This document shows positions 13,416 through 26,300 of a stretch of 64,000 nucleotides of DNA, piece after piece. The notes below the pieces were generated by a model, which saw only the letters and a program-made list of their open reading frames with translations, made no database searches and was not told the origin of the DNA. Source of the DNA: Lunularia cruciata (Eukaryota; Streptophyta; Marchantiopsida; Lunulariales; Lunulariaceae); contig OX419758.1 in assembly GCA_948567375.1 (NCBI GenBank), forward strand, positions 63,951,965 to 64,015,964, read 5' to 3'. The translations under genes were made by a program, and so were the position numbers. How positions within the stretch are numbered: the stretch's first letter is position 1; the number at the start of each line of letters is the position of its first letter.

Positions 13416-13525
13416 GGGACCGCGTAGAAAACACGAAGGATGGGAAGACCCCATCAAGCCGTTCAAGGGAGAGACGAGAAAGGTAAAATGGTGCTAAGCC
13501 CCAATAGAGTCAACATGAGAAATCT
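13416..13525 (-). mobile_element. LINE 3'-tail fragment, second copy in tandem
   Basis: Starts GGGACCGCGTAGAAAACACG and continues through CATCAAGCCGTTCAAGGGAG and CCAATAGAGTCAACATGAG. It lies 80 bases from the preceding fragment in the same orientation and is closer to the 42.7-kb LINE tail than that one, so the two are separate insertions or a local duplication. Confidence 0.7.
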
Positions 13526-14491
13526 TGTATCAGTATTATCAAAAAAAATTTCCTGTATGTAAACAGGAAAAGTGATCCTCCCAACGTCTGAGGAAACTTG
13601 GGACAGTTAATAACTTACGCGACCCTCTTGATGAAAATGTTGTCCTTCTTTGTATCAGTAAAAGACTATAAATAAATAAACCTCGCTGGTGCATGACTAC
13701 TATCTGTTTGTGGTTACTGCAAACCTTGCAAAGAGAGCAATGACCTTGAGAGGTTTGTCTAAACATTTAATTGTAGAGCACTATCCTAATTTAAGCATTG
13801 TCTGAGGAAATGTATATATTGTGAAGTCCACTTTTGGGGTCCTTCTTAATAGGGCTAACATCGGGTTTGTTGCTCATCAGCTTTTCGGTTTGCAAGTACA
13901 TTTGATCTCAGTTTGGTCAACTTGGTTGAGAAAGAAATTTTTTCTTTCGCAACCAAGTTGAACGATTTGTGCTTACAACTTCAAGGAAATAAACCGCTGA
14001 GTATGACCTTCCTCAACATCTGGCAGTGCTTTCTTGACAATCATACTCTGAAGCAAGTACTTTCCAGAGGTGGACCGTCTGATCAGATACACCCCCACAA
14101 TACACAGTACAAAGTCAGTCTCCTGGCTGCTTCAACATCTTTAATTCCCTTTGCAGTGGAATATCATCGGCAGGAACCTGTCTGTATTTCCAATTTCTAT
14201 TCTGTCACTGTTTTAAACAGCACCAAATACAACCAGCAGCAATAACATACGATTAATACTCAGCCTACGCCGGAATCTAAAGAAACAATCTGCATACAAA
14301 TTATGTCCCTCCCTCCTCCTCTTTAGTGGGGATATGTCTTTCACGTGAACCCAGCTTTAGATCATCACCACCACGAATGAGAAAAGTGCACTTCCGCTTT
14401 AGAACATCTTCTTTCCACTGCCTAAAGACGCTTCTTGTCCTTAGAGGACTTGAGAGGTCTGTTTAGAGGGCTGTTTTAAATTAGTATCTTT
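13526..14491. other. Intergenic DNA with short open frames
   Basis: A 110-codon plus frame (13,913-14,245) and a 75-codon minus frame (13,539-13,766) are present. Neither has a domain I recognise, and neither has supporting splice signals or context. Treated as noncoding. Confidence 0.35.
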
Positions 14492-14739
14492 TTTAGCTTC
14501 ATCACGTGTAGCATTAAGCAGCACTAGAAATATTCAAAGACGAATAATTATAAATTTGATTCCAGCATTAACCGAAACTAGAAATATTCAAAGACTAAAC
14601 TATAAATTTGATTCCAACTGGCTGATCAAAAGGTTTAGTTGCTAAAAGGGGTTGCATCTCTGACTAGAGATCGTTGATCATAATAATTAGCTATACTGGA
14701 TCATTCTTCAATGAGAGGTGAACACATAGAACAGTTTAT
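14492..14739 (+). repeat. Direct repeat D1, copy 1
   Basis: Collinear with 15,315-15,544. Shared stretches include ACTAGAAATATTCAAAGAC, CTGATCAAAAG, GCTAAAAGGGGTTG, CTGACTAGAGATC and GAACACATAGA. An internal doubling of the GAAATATTCAAAGAC part occurs within this copy. The motif GAGGACTTGAGAGGTCTG lies at both edges (near 14,442 and 14,745). Confidence 0.85.
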
Positions 14740-15314
14740 TTTGTCCTTTGAGGACTTGAGAGGTCTGTTTAGAATGATGCCTTTTGTTTCTGCTAGAAAG
14801 AGAACCACATAACAAACCTGTCGAGTAGCATTCACAAGTTGCAATGTATCATAACTCAACGTGAACTACATTCTACGGTGGGAGGTTCCGTGCCGTCACT
14901 GTCTTCCTTGATGGGTCTAAAAGTCAATACATGCAAGTCTGTTAGCGGAGTCTGTCTAAGATAGAATGACATGGCTTTCCACCACAACTTTCAGACAAAA
15001 GCACGTCCACGGTAGAACTAAAACTAGCTTTTCAATAGCCACAGTCCGCGGTAAAATTCTGCAAATGCTGTACGTAAGAGTTTTTCAGCGTACTGCACTT
15101 GCTTATTGTTCACACCAGCTTGCCGTCCTGATTCTGAGCTCCAAGCATCAACCGAGCTGTCTGTATGAAACAACACATATTATAGAAAACATAAGCAACA
15201 CAAACTACGACAGATTCTGAAATTCACGTTATAGATACACTCAGCAAAATGATGACGAATTTTTTTGAAGTGTACTGTCTCTGGTTCCGACCGTGAATAA
15301 GTGTGTCTGTATCT

Positions 15315-15544
15315 GTTTAGCTTCACCACGAGTAGCATCAACCAACACTAACAAGAATAATTATAAATTTGATCCCAGCATTAACCAGAACTAGAAATAT
15401 TCAAAGACGAATATTTGATTCCAACGGACTGATCAAAAGATTGAGTTGCTAAAAGGGGTTGAATTTCTGACTAGAGATCTTTGGATCATAATAATTAGCT
15501 ATCTCTATCATTCTTCAATGATAGATGAACACATAGACAGTTTA
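15315..15544 (+). repeat. Direct repeat D1, copy 2
   Basis: Second copy of the block at 14,492-14,739, about 0.8 kb downstream in the same orientation. No coding potential is conserved between the copies. Confidence 0.85.
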
Positions 15545-17389
15545 TCAAATCGCGTGTTTCAGCGGAGACTAATGGTAAACATTAATGAATCAAGTTATGT
15601 CTCCTTTGGGCATAGTAACTTCTTGTATAGCTATTTAATTGTTGAAGAGAATAGATATAGAAACTATTAACATCAATAGAAAAATATCCTTATGTTCTAA
15701 ACATACCAAACTGCAGTTGTATGAAGTTGCAATATCATTCAAGGAGGGAATATCCACATGTCAAACAAAAATTAGGAGTAAATATGCCTTGCAACTTCAT
15801 CTTTATTTACGACTTTTTTTTTTCCCCTTTTGATAAATTAAAATACAAAATTGATGAGAATAAAAGGTTCATGCAAAAGGACGATCTATACAAAGGGTTT
15901 TATTTTCATGAGGAATTAAAACACTCTTATGAGGTGGAAATATTCTAAGTAAACACAATCCATTTTTATTGGAGAATTTGACTTATATAACACATGATTT
16001 TATGGCAGATTGAAAGACAGTATTGTTTTCAGGAGAGAATTTTGAGAAGCAGCAAAATATAAATTAAATTGATAATTCTGATAAAATATAAATCTAGAAT
16101 TCAATTTTGTAGATGTTGAATCGTTGGCACTTTCTTCCATACCTACACTAATTTAAAGTTGTTTAAATTTTAAAGTTAAAGTACTTTGACTTGTAATGAA
16201 TTGGATTGATTATATTCTAAAAACGTATCAAATGAAACTTTACTAAAGGAATATGCCGTAATGCAATTCAGTTCTAGAGATATATTAAATTGGACTCTAG
16301 AAGAAGTATAGATTTATGCACGATATCCTACATGAACAAGAAGTCCCACACTAGATGACATGAAATGTAATGAAATGGTTCTTTTCCAAAATGAGAGATT
16401 CTAAAAAGGATTATTTAAAATATTAATTATTTTATAAAATATTTTCATCGCTCTTTGTACAAAGAGCGGTGCACCAAGGATAATTTTAAAATGGGATTAT
16501 TGGGTGAAATTTATCCATAGCTTTCCAATCATTCTCCACCCAGTGATAAACTGAAATTCAATGTTCCAGAATTTCCAAATTACAAACAACAAACAGTTTT
16601 GAGATTCAGCCTTTTAATTTTCAGAACACGCACAGAAAACATGAATTGTGAATGAAAAGGCCTCCAAAATCTTACCAGATAGACTTTTGTCAAGAATTGG
16701 AATAAATAGTCCTCTCTAGTTGTTATATTTCTGGGGTTAGAGAACTTTGAGATGCAAAATAAACAGAATTTTGACATCACATAAAATATCCAACAAAACA
16801 GGTTGAAGTAGTCAAGTAGTACGGTGTAAAATGTTCTTACTCCATCAGGTGAGCAATTGACAGGAGTATGCGCCTGTCATGGCTCAAAGGAGATCTTGAC
16901 TCACTGCCATGGCTACATAGAAGCACTACACATGAAAGGTGAACAGGCAAATTCAATATGAGAAAAAGTATAGTCTCCACGATCTTAGACAACAGTGTAT
17001 CTTGTTCTCTAGCTATTTTGTTTTAATGAATACAATAAAACATATCCGAGGCTGTCACCCAAAATAGCATCCCAACTGACTATGAATGATCGTGTAGTGC
17101 TGAGAATACGGACAAATATTTCAAACAAAAACGAAATGTAGTTCTGGGTATGTGCAAACCTTCACTTCAGATCTGGAGATGAATCTCTTCTGGATAGGCA
17201 ATATCTATTTCTTCAAAAGAAGGATGAGTGGGATATCTACACAGCGGCCAGTCCGATACCCTATCAAGCTATCACACTATAGAGATGACTTACAAATTGG
17301 GAAACATGAAATCTAAAAGTATAGCTCACCAAGGAAGACAAGAAACACTACTTCAATCCTGCTAACCATGAAAACTTTTGTGGTAGATA
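15545..17389. other. AT-rich intergenic DNA
   Basis: Runs of A and T, short frames only (the 60-75 codon frames at 15,446-15,948 overlap one another). No transposon ends, RNA gene or domain recognised. Confidence 0.4.
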
Positions 17390-19965
17390 CATCAGATGAT
17401 GAGAAAAGAGATTGACCACCAATACATGAGTTGCTTTTTGTGCCTATTATGTATATTCTGTGTCATTGAGCAAGTGCACTGTGAGTGTGGACTTGATGAT
17501 GGAAGGCATGCATATGACAATAAATTTGCTGGAGCTCAAAGCATAGTACTCATGTCATTGAGCTCAATTCTTGTTCCGGGAGTCGTCCATATCCAATTGG
17601 AGTAAGACTTTGGTGTAGATCAGGTATTAATGTCAAGCTTCCTGAATAGAATATAGTCTGCAGATTTCACCTTGGATACAAATGGAACTCCAGATTTCTC
17701 CATCCTTGGCTCATTATGGTCTTGCTGGCAGTTTGGATCTTGTGTGGGACTTTATACTTGCTATACACAAATTGATGCATGGCAAGTTTGTTTTCTTAGA
17801 GCAAGATAACATTTTAGTACAAATGCCATTTATGCCTTTTAATGTTTATGTAGTGAGAAAAGCCACTTTGATAATAAGCCACCTTCAATTTGATAGAAGG
17901 GCAGCAGGTGATCAACTGGACACACATAAAAGATTTATGGCTCCTGCATGCCATGAGTTTATATGAATTTTATAGTTGTAGTTAAAGAGCCACTGATCAT
18001 AATAAATTCACTTGCACTTGCTTTGCGCTACTAGTAACCTTTGCACAAATGTAGATTGGAGTACTTTCTCTAATATAATGCAATGAGTGAAGTATGGAAA
18101 CAAGTGCTGAACATGGATTCAAACACGTTGTGACGGTTATTGGATCATCTTTGTGGATTCTGAAACTACTTTCCTATTTTAAAATAGCACATCTTCAATG
18201 TTTTGCCTTCTGCATGTGGCATCATGAACTAGACTGGTTTGGTTATCAAATAGCACTACAATATACTCTCGCTTAGGTCCACACTCATTTAAATGCGCAT
18301 CCCGCTAAGTCCATGATTCCACAAAAAAAATTCCCCATATTAATATCTTGCAAAATTCATTTTGCAACTTGTTTATCAACAGATTGTCAAATTGTGCAAC
18401 TATAATTTTCCTGAATTTGACATGTTTTATCTGGTTACCACGATCTCATTGGCTATCAAGAAAACGAGGTGACCCTACAATTAACCAACACCCTTAGCGA
18501 GCATTGCTACGCCATTTCTGAACTACTGTACAATATAATTCTATCACAGATAAAGAGAGATTGGACCCTCAATAGCAAGTATACCACAAACTAACCCAAA
18601 TAAGCACCCTTTGCCAATAGTGACATGTGAGCTATTGACAAGTTTTATGCTGCCACAGGGACCATTTGGTCTCGAGAGTGCATTGGGCACCTGGTTGCTC
18701 GTGCTTGAATTCCTCTGTTGTTGATGCCTCGAAGCTTCTCGTAGTCTGATGTTGCCTCTATTCTTGTATGATTGGCAATCTCCTTCTTGCTAGAGCAACT
18801 TGTTTAGAATTGCTCCCAACGGTAGACTCTTCCTGAGAGTTTTGTGTTTAGTTCCATGGGATCACGTTGACCTTCACGAGACTGTTTGTGTTCTGTTAAT
18901 TTTGGGTTTGTGGTTCTGGATCTGGTAGGGTTCATAGAACTGGTTTTGGTGGTGTTTGTAGAAAAGCCACAAGTGATCCAACCAGACTCAAACCCGAGCA
19001 TCCAAATCACTGAATTGTTCCATTTACATAGATTGGACTGAGAGCTCCTAACATGGAGTCCTTCCCTTGACACTATTCACAGATCGGAGTACACACATTC
19101 TTTCATGAGGAACATCACATTCATCAGAAGACCAAGCCTTGCAGTTTATAATCTCTTTGGGGAAAACCAAACAACTTCCTGTCCAGTCCAATCTCTCTAT
19201 GTTTATTTTTGAGTTGTCGGGATTGCTCAGCTTGGAGTACTCTGTCCTGGTCATTGTTCTAGGGGTAGTTCGTAAGCAAGTTGTTTGTTAGTTCAGATGG
19301 CTTGAGGAGAGCAACTCGTTTCAGGTGAAGATGGCCTTAATGCAGGCCTCCTAAAATGTGGCATTCTATTTTTAGACCCCACATATAGATATATAAGGTT
19401 TCTTGGACGCAAAAAATAAAAAGTGAATATTTTGTCCATAAATGCTGTGCAGACTCATTGCCGTGCATTGCCATTGCAGGGCATAACGCATCCTACTAAT
19501 TTCGTGACCACGCCAGTGACATGGCAAGGTGTTTTCTCCTTTTCCCTTTGAATATTCATCCATTCCACGATGAGAACGAGCCAGTGCTAATGTGGGTGGC
19601 ATGGAGGTCAGGCCACGTCAAACATGACAACTACTCTTGCGTAGTCTTGAGAAACCAACGCACGGCGAGAGCTTCCGTGATGATCGCGCTGGGGTCCAAA
19701 AGACCGAGCAACTGACAGTTTTACAACTTCCATCACAAAAATTGATTGCATTTGAGGTAATTTACCACTTTTTACATATTGCCAACTTTTGAATGCCGAA
19801 TTTAAGCTAAAAACCGTAAAATTGGCATTTTCCATATGTTTAGGAGGCCTGCCATAATGTCTAGCCATTGAAGGCAAGTAGATTTCTGGCAATAGAAGAT
19901 AATGGAAAAGTTGGATTGCAAAATCGACATGTCGCTATGTTCAGTTGTTGGGAGCGGAAATTTAT
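17390..19965 (+). repeat. Segmental duplication, copy 2, carrying a hAT-type insertion
   Basis: Collinear with 8,149-9,905 in two parts (17,390-18,265 and 19,196-19,965). The second part is split by the transposon at 19,343-19,851, which copy 1 lacks, so copy 1 serves as the empty site. DNA between the two parts (18,270-19,195) has no obvious counterpart in copy 1. Confidence 0.75.
19343..19851. mobile_element. Non-autonomous hAT-type DNA transposon (509 bp)
   Basis: The element begins CAGGCCTCCTAAA and ends with the exact inverted match TTTAGGAGGCCTG, giving 13-base terminal inverted repeats that continue imperfectly inward. It is flanked by 8-base near-duplications CCTTAATG (19,335-19,342) and CCATAATG (19,852-19,859). 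Eight-base target duplications and CA...TG ends are hallmarks of the hAT superfamily. The paralogous segment near 9,750 reads CCGTAATG with no element. No transposase frame is present inside, so it would depend on an enzyme supplied from elsewhere. The single mismatch in the target duplication suggests moderate age. Confidence 0.9.
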
Positions 19966-20094
19966 AAATTATTATCCAAATGAGTATAAATAGTAATGAG
20001 GTTGAAACAGCGATGCTTACTTGCACTGGCAATACTAAGATTCTTATTTGTCTATAGTATGAAAAGTAAATGAGAAATTAATAAATATATTGTA

Positions 20095-20407
20095 GATGAG
20101 AGGTTTGTTTGTGGTGTGTTCGAATAGGTCTGGCAACAAACTACTGTCTAAAGCGTTGAAACTGGGGTCCATGACGACTTAGGCTCACGTCATTGGGATA
20201 CCAAGTCCAGCAGAGGTATGGGCTGGAGGTCGGCAGTACCTACCATATTTGTTGCTTTCCACAAAGATATAATATCATATCATACTCCTAACGCTCGCTA
20301 CGCAATACAGTGACTCAGAGGGAAGCGTAGAAAATTCTGAACTTGGAAGCGGCGGGCAGCTTCTAGTGCAGTTCTTCTCCATGCCCTGAATAACATACAA
20401 TGGTATT
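20095..20407 (+). repeat. Direct repeat D2, copy 1
   Basis: Matches 21,615-21,917. Shared stretches include GATGAGAGGTTTGTTTGTGG, CAGTACCTACCAT, CAATACAGTGACTCAGAGGG, and CCCTGAATAACATA at the right edge. The two copies flank a 1.2-kb spacer. Confidence 0.9.
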
Positions 20408-21614
20408 ACTAGCAGGACCTGTGTCTTACGGAAACACTTTTCACACGTATACGTATAACACTTTTCTAATGAAAATTATTATCCTTAGTTGTACTATTAT
20501 CGTGTGATATTATTATGAGCAATAGAAAAATTATTGAATTTATAGAATAGACCATTTATATAGTTTACTTTTCCTATTGAAAATTATTATCTTTAGTCTT
20601 ACTATTATCGTGTGTGCTCATTCATGCGAGTAGTAGAAAAATTCAATTTATGGAAAATGCCATCAATTAAATACACGGTCATCAAAATAAGTACTTGTGC
20701 CCACCTCCACGTTTAAGGAAAGTGGCGTCAACTAACTCATTGTCGCCAAAAAAAAAAAGAAACTCGTGTCCATCTCCAAATTTAAGTGAGATCGATTTTA
20801 ATAAGTTGAATAGAGATCTACTTTTGACTCTAAAGTTTCAAAATATAAATGATCATATTACATTTTAGTGGAGGGGGAGGATCATAGAGTACGAATAGGA
20901 TCACTTTCATATCAAAAATCATTTTTGAATATGACCACCGTACGTTGATGTTCATGAAAAACTAGGACACATTGAAATAAAATAGATATGAAATTTACTC
21001 TAGAATCATTATTGGTGAGTGATATTCACACTGATAAATATTCAAGTCTATGGAATATAGATAAACAAGTAGACCTAAAATTTACTCTTGAATTAGTATT
21101 GGTGAGGGAATAGACCACTGGAAAGCAATTCAACTGAGACGTAGTCAATCAATTCATACGGCCATGCCCATTTTGATGGACAAGTAAGTGACAGAAATTT
21201 ACCTTATGCCATCCATGCTACGAGCTTTTCCCTGCGGTGCAGGAATTGGAGCTAGAAGCTGCCATGTACATACATATAGAACAGAACTGGAAGAAGAAAA
21301 CTCTTAGACTGCCGACCTCAAACTGTAGTTCATATCAAGTTTGTAAAGTCCGGATCCTGATGGATATGAACAAAGTGAAGATTCTCTGGGGACTGTCCAG
21401 TGGATCTGAAACACTCCCGTTCCATAAGTGTTGATGGAACTCGAAGACAAGCATACGGCAGGATGTGTCAATTGGATTCCATTGTGGATGACTGCAACTG
21501 GCCACTCAAACTTGAGCTTGATTGGCAAGGTCATGAGACGAAGCGAGTAGCCGGCACTGTCACGTCTCACAATTGCAGTTGCAAATGACCAAATTTTCTT
21601 ACCGCGTTGCTCGG
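20408..21614. other. Spacer between D2 repeats, with a small internal duplication
   Basis: A block of about 110 bases is doubled at roughly 20,455-20,660 (GAAAATTATTATC, ACTATTATCGTGTG, AATAGAAAAATT-like). Two short plus frames at 21,237-21,434 and 21,400-21,588 look mildly coding-like (for example NWPLKLELDWQGHETKR) but match no family I know and have no start or splice support. Confidence 0.45.
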
Positions 21615-21917
21615 AGATGAGAGGTTTGTTTGTGGTTTGTCCGAATAGGTCTGGAAATAAACTACTGTCTAAAACGAGGGACTATTCAACGTTCAGGCTC
21701 ACGTCACTGGGGGCCGAGTCCATCAGAGTATGGTCTGTAGGTCAGCAGTACCTACCATTTTTGTTGCTTTCTAAAAAGCTGTAATGTCATATTATACTCC
21801 TAACGCTTTCTACACAATACAGTGACTCAGAGGGAAGCTTAGAAATTTCTGAATCCGGAAGCAGCGGAGCAGCTTCTAGTACACTACTTCTCCTTGCCCT
21901 GAATAACATATTATGGT
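21615..21917 (+). repeat. Direct repeat D2, copy 2
   Basis: Second copy of the 20,095-20,407 block in the same orientation. D2 direct repeats flanking unrelated sequence could be the ends of an old element or a simple segmental duplication; no terminal TG...CA or target duplication was clear. Confidence 0.85.
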
Positions 21918-23374
21918 ATATTGTTCATTTCAGTGCATTCATCATTTCCAATTTTCTGTTCCATAGACCATGACGATTTTTTGGGTTGGGTTCTCGAAAA
22001 GCCTGCTGTGAACGAGGGGATGTCACTACACAGATATGTATGCATGGGTAGGTCAGTATGGAAGAACCTGTGAGGATGACTTCATAATACTGTGGGGAGG
22101 TCATGAGTTGTTACGTGAATTTTAATCTATTTTCAGGCGGGATTGAAAGGGTGCAGAGGACAAAGTCGTTTGATCCTTCTTTTTCGTGTAAATTTCTTTA
22201 AAGTTTGGTCAGCCTATGTTACCGGCACACCAAAGCCTGGTGGCACAGACTCGGTTCATTTCCTCGTCGACTTTCTCTCAATTTCCCCGGTGGTCGCTAC
22301 ACTCTGCTATATCCACCTGTAGTATTCCTTGCGCATTGAGTTTAGGACGGACCTTCAAGGGTAAAAATGTCCCTAAGAGAGTACCTTGGAATCCTCCTTA
22401 GGAAAACCAACCGACTCCGGAGAGTATTGATCTTTTCTCGACCTTTCTCGACCAATATAGGCTAATCAGAAATTGCCTTGGCACTTGTGAGCTTTCGAAC
22501 AAGAAACTCGGTTAGAGAGGTACTGGCAGTCGCCTAGCTACTTCGGCACTTCGTGGGGCACTATCCTTCTAGCGTTTAGTGTTTAAGGACTTATGCGCCT
22601 ACAGAACATGGCAGACAGGATAGAATATCCAGTCCTGTCATTCTTCGCTCTAGTCCAACTGTCATCCTCTTACACTACGCATCTTAATGCTTTTACTTCA
22701 CTTCCGAATGCATCTTCCTACTCGCCCGATCGTTTTCTCTACTTTTAGTTTCAGGTGTATCCTCTGTTTTTGCCTGAAAAGGCTTCCTTTCATATATGGT
22801 GCATACCATTGCACGGCATCTACTGTGCAATTGGTATGCATCATGTATGAGATCATTTTCGCTTCTGCTTTGTATCGATTTCGCTTATGTTCCGCTCTGT
22901 ATTTACTTGCTTAGGTCAGTTGGACTTCAGTTTACCTCTGTTCATGTTCAAGCCTGCATTTCGTTGCTTCCATATGCATGTTCGGTTCGTATGGGGTGGG
23001 TCCTGAGTGGGTTCTGAATCTCGCTTTTGATGAAGGGCTTCTACTCCCACTACAAATCTAAACCAATCAAAAACTCACATGGAAATCAGCCCTTAGCAAC
23101 AATATGACGTCAACTATCACATGGCTAGTCAAATCTATTGAAGGCTTGCGGAATCCTCTCTCAGGCCACAAGCTGTTCCATGTGAAAATAATCCAGCTCT
23201 TGTACAGACTCAGTTAGTGAGTTCTAACTAGTTGTATCGCTATATATTACTAATGCTTGACCTGAGAAAGATGTTCGGGGATACTCCCGACTTGTATTTG
23301 AAGATGATAAAATCGTTGCCAATTTGTAAACTGTCGAGGTGATTACTTTTATTTACTGGAAGTGCAGTGTCACA
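21918..23374. other. Upstream region of the HNL gene
   Basis: Contains short frames only (22,216-22,401; 22,687-23,017) with no recognisable domain. The promoter and 5' untranslated region of the HNL gene should lie in the right part, but no TATA box or start site could be fixed from sequence alone. Confidence 0.35.
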
Positions 23375-26300
23375 ATGGACATACCGTCAAGCAGTTCTAG
23401 CCTACGAGATTCTCTATCTTCCCGCCAAGAGAACACCAAGGTATGTAAGTGCAAACCTGAGTATGAGGAATAACTTCTATCGATTATAGATGTTGATTAG
23501 ATTCCGCCCCAATGATATAGCTCTTTTGGCATACTTCGAGATACTCTGTTATAGGCTTCAATATTCTCTTGGTCAAGTAGCATTTCAGGAATAAAACAAC
23601 CGGTAGGTTGTTGTAGGAATAGATACTATTGATCTACCAGACGTTGTCTCACAGAGTTGTGAGAGTGTGTGAAACTAAACCTTCCAATTCATAACATTTT
23701 GTCTACGTTTGCAGCGGCTCCGGATCGATTCACCGACAACACGTTCTCAAGAGTCGGACCTTGGTATCATCAAGGTAAAAACTTCAAGTGTCTCAAAATC
23801 AAGGAACAGGCATGTGCCAGAATGTCTGCTGATGGTTGATAACTACTTGCTTGATTACCTTTCAAGCTAACTATTTCAGTGAGAAATTTATACGGAATAG
23901 GAGGCTCTTGTGTTTTGAAATTGCTACACTTCTAATTGTCTGTATTTGTCCATTTTTCAGTTGAGCGATTCCGTGTTGTTAGTGTACAATCCAGCAGTAC
24001 CGCAGGTCGACGTTGTTTTCTTCCATGGCCTTCAACATGAGCATCCTGGTGGGTTAGATGTGCACCTTTCGACTTGGACGTGCAAACATGACTCGAAGAC
24101 AATCTGGCCCCAACGTTGGCTTGAAGAGCAGGGTGCACGAGTCTTCTTCATCAAGTATGATGCAAGTTTACAGAAGACGGATTCGACGGGGAGAATGGAT
24201 TTAACGATGATAGCTGAAAATCTGTTGACAGAACTCGGTTGGGCATTCCCCAAAGGACAAGAGTCGTCGAACAGTTTCCGACCCATTATCTTTGTCGGAC
24301 ATAGTTTTGGGGGTCTTGTTATTAAGCAGTTATGCATCCAGGCGGCAGAGCGGAAGCTTATTGCATCTGGAGACAGATTTGAACAGAAATTGCTAAGAAG
24401 CATTAAAGGGATTTTGTTCTGTGGAACTCCCCATTCAGGGTCGGAAATGCTTGCTGGCATGGCAAATCAGATCATGAGCAGGAGTCCTTTGTTGCCATTG
24501 GTGAAGTTGTTGAGCACCGAGGGGGCCAGGCAACGCGAGAAATTCCGTGAATTCGTGAGTGAAGCAAATTGGGAGATTTTCAGTATTGGAGAAGCTTTTG
24601 CTACAGAAATGAAAACCAGCGGATTCCATATGGTATATTATAATCTACAGAAAGTAAAATATGATTTAATGAACGAGTTTTATGTTTCTGATAAGAATAA
24701 ACTCCCTACTAATTACCAAATAAGAAATGTGTTTTTAATGATCCAGTTCTCGCAGGTTGTCTCGCTTGAGAGTACCATTTCCTGCATAGTGGTTTAGTCT
24801 AAGACAGACAATGCGAGGTCCATCTTAAGTATTCATGTTTAAATCTTGCATGTGTAGGTCGCAGGTGGAATCTCAAGCCAGATGATTGTAGAAGAAGCAT
24901 CTGCACGGTTCGGACCAAATCACATCACGGTGGCTGCAGATCATTTGTCAATGTGCAAACCAGAGAGCAAACAATCGAACATGTTCCTGCACTTAGTCCG
25001 GCTGATCGACCTTGCTAAGGTGCAGCAACAACAGGTATTGGACTTCGTTCAAATCTGTTGTGATCTGAATGATATAAGAAAACACGACCTGTGTGCACAG
25101 TTTTTTAATTCCACTTCCCTCTAACTTTTGTTGCAGGTGCAAGAAACAGCAGCCCCCGGTGCAACTACACAATGCCATACGAGGCGGAGGCAAGCAGTCT
25201 CAAGGAACCCAACGGGTATCGAGTTGCTTCTGGAAACCATTACGGCAAAAATTGAGCAGGGGCGTTCGTTTATTGGGTTTTGTGGGATGGGAGGGGTTGG
25301 AAAGACCACCCTTTCAAAGTTGCTCTACAATAAGATCAATGCCCGGTTTGAATACGCTTGCTTCGTGGACACAGTGAAGGGGATTCCAGGGGACAAGAAA
25401 AAGGTGAAGGAGGAAGTCTGGAAACACGTAAATCCCCATCCTGAAGGTGATTACAACGAAAGCAGATGGGATGAGATACTGGGGAAGAAACTCCTTGTCA
25501 TCTTTGATGATGTCGAGAAAAGAGAAGATGTAGAGTTGTTGGAGGAAATAGCTCAAGAGAATGACGCTGAGGGAAGTTGTTTTGTAGTCACAAGCCGAGA
25601 TGAAGGGCTTTTCAATCTATTCGGCGACCAGATACATGTCTGTCGAGTACCGCTTTTGCGGAGTGAACATGCAAGACAGTTGTTCATTACACATGCGTTT
25701 CCAGGCAAGAAAGAACCTCCAAATGAGTTGAAGGAAATAGTAGAAGAAATTGTGGGAAGATGTGATGGATTGCCCCTGACCCTAGAAGTGATAGGAAGTT
25801 CAGTGAGAGGGAAAACACACAAACGGATATGGGAAGAAATTTCCGAAGCTCTACAAGCAGTAGACTTAAGAAGCCGTTTGAGTGATCTGGAGAAGAATGT
25901 ATGGGGTAAGCTAAGGGTGAGTATCGACAATCTTGGAACAGAGGAATTGGAAATGTTTCTTGATACGGCGACCATATTTACAAGCCCCGGTGACTTTAAA
26001 TATTTTGGCATGCGTGACGATTCGTCCTCGGGCAGTTGGTTTAGCTCTGAAGATGTGATGACGGCGTGGTCATCCATGTACGGCACTGCACAGCACAAGT
26101 GGCAAGTCTTGATAGACAGATCTCTTGTATACAGTGGAGAGACGGATAACTGGGACGGTGAGTTTGAGCCTCGAATGCACGAGCATCTTCGAAATTTGGG
26201 AATCAGAATCGCACTGGAGAAAGGCAGAATCATGGAGGGCAATCCACGGGATGGTAACTACAAGGTATTTCATGTTTTCTTTACAAACCCTTCTTTTCCT

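Noticed and set aside
13236-13525. CRISPR-like repeats
   Set aside because: Only two diverged copies with one spacer, in a eukaryotic context, and the same sequence is the tail of a LINE.
24756-24791. The 12-codon exon as a certain part of the HNL gene
   Set aside because: Only short splice signals support it, and the hydrolase would read through plausibly without it, so it is kept as doubtful in the model.
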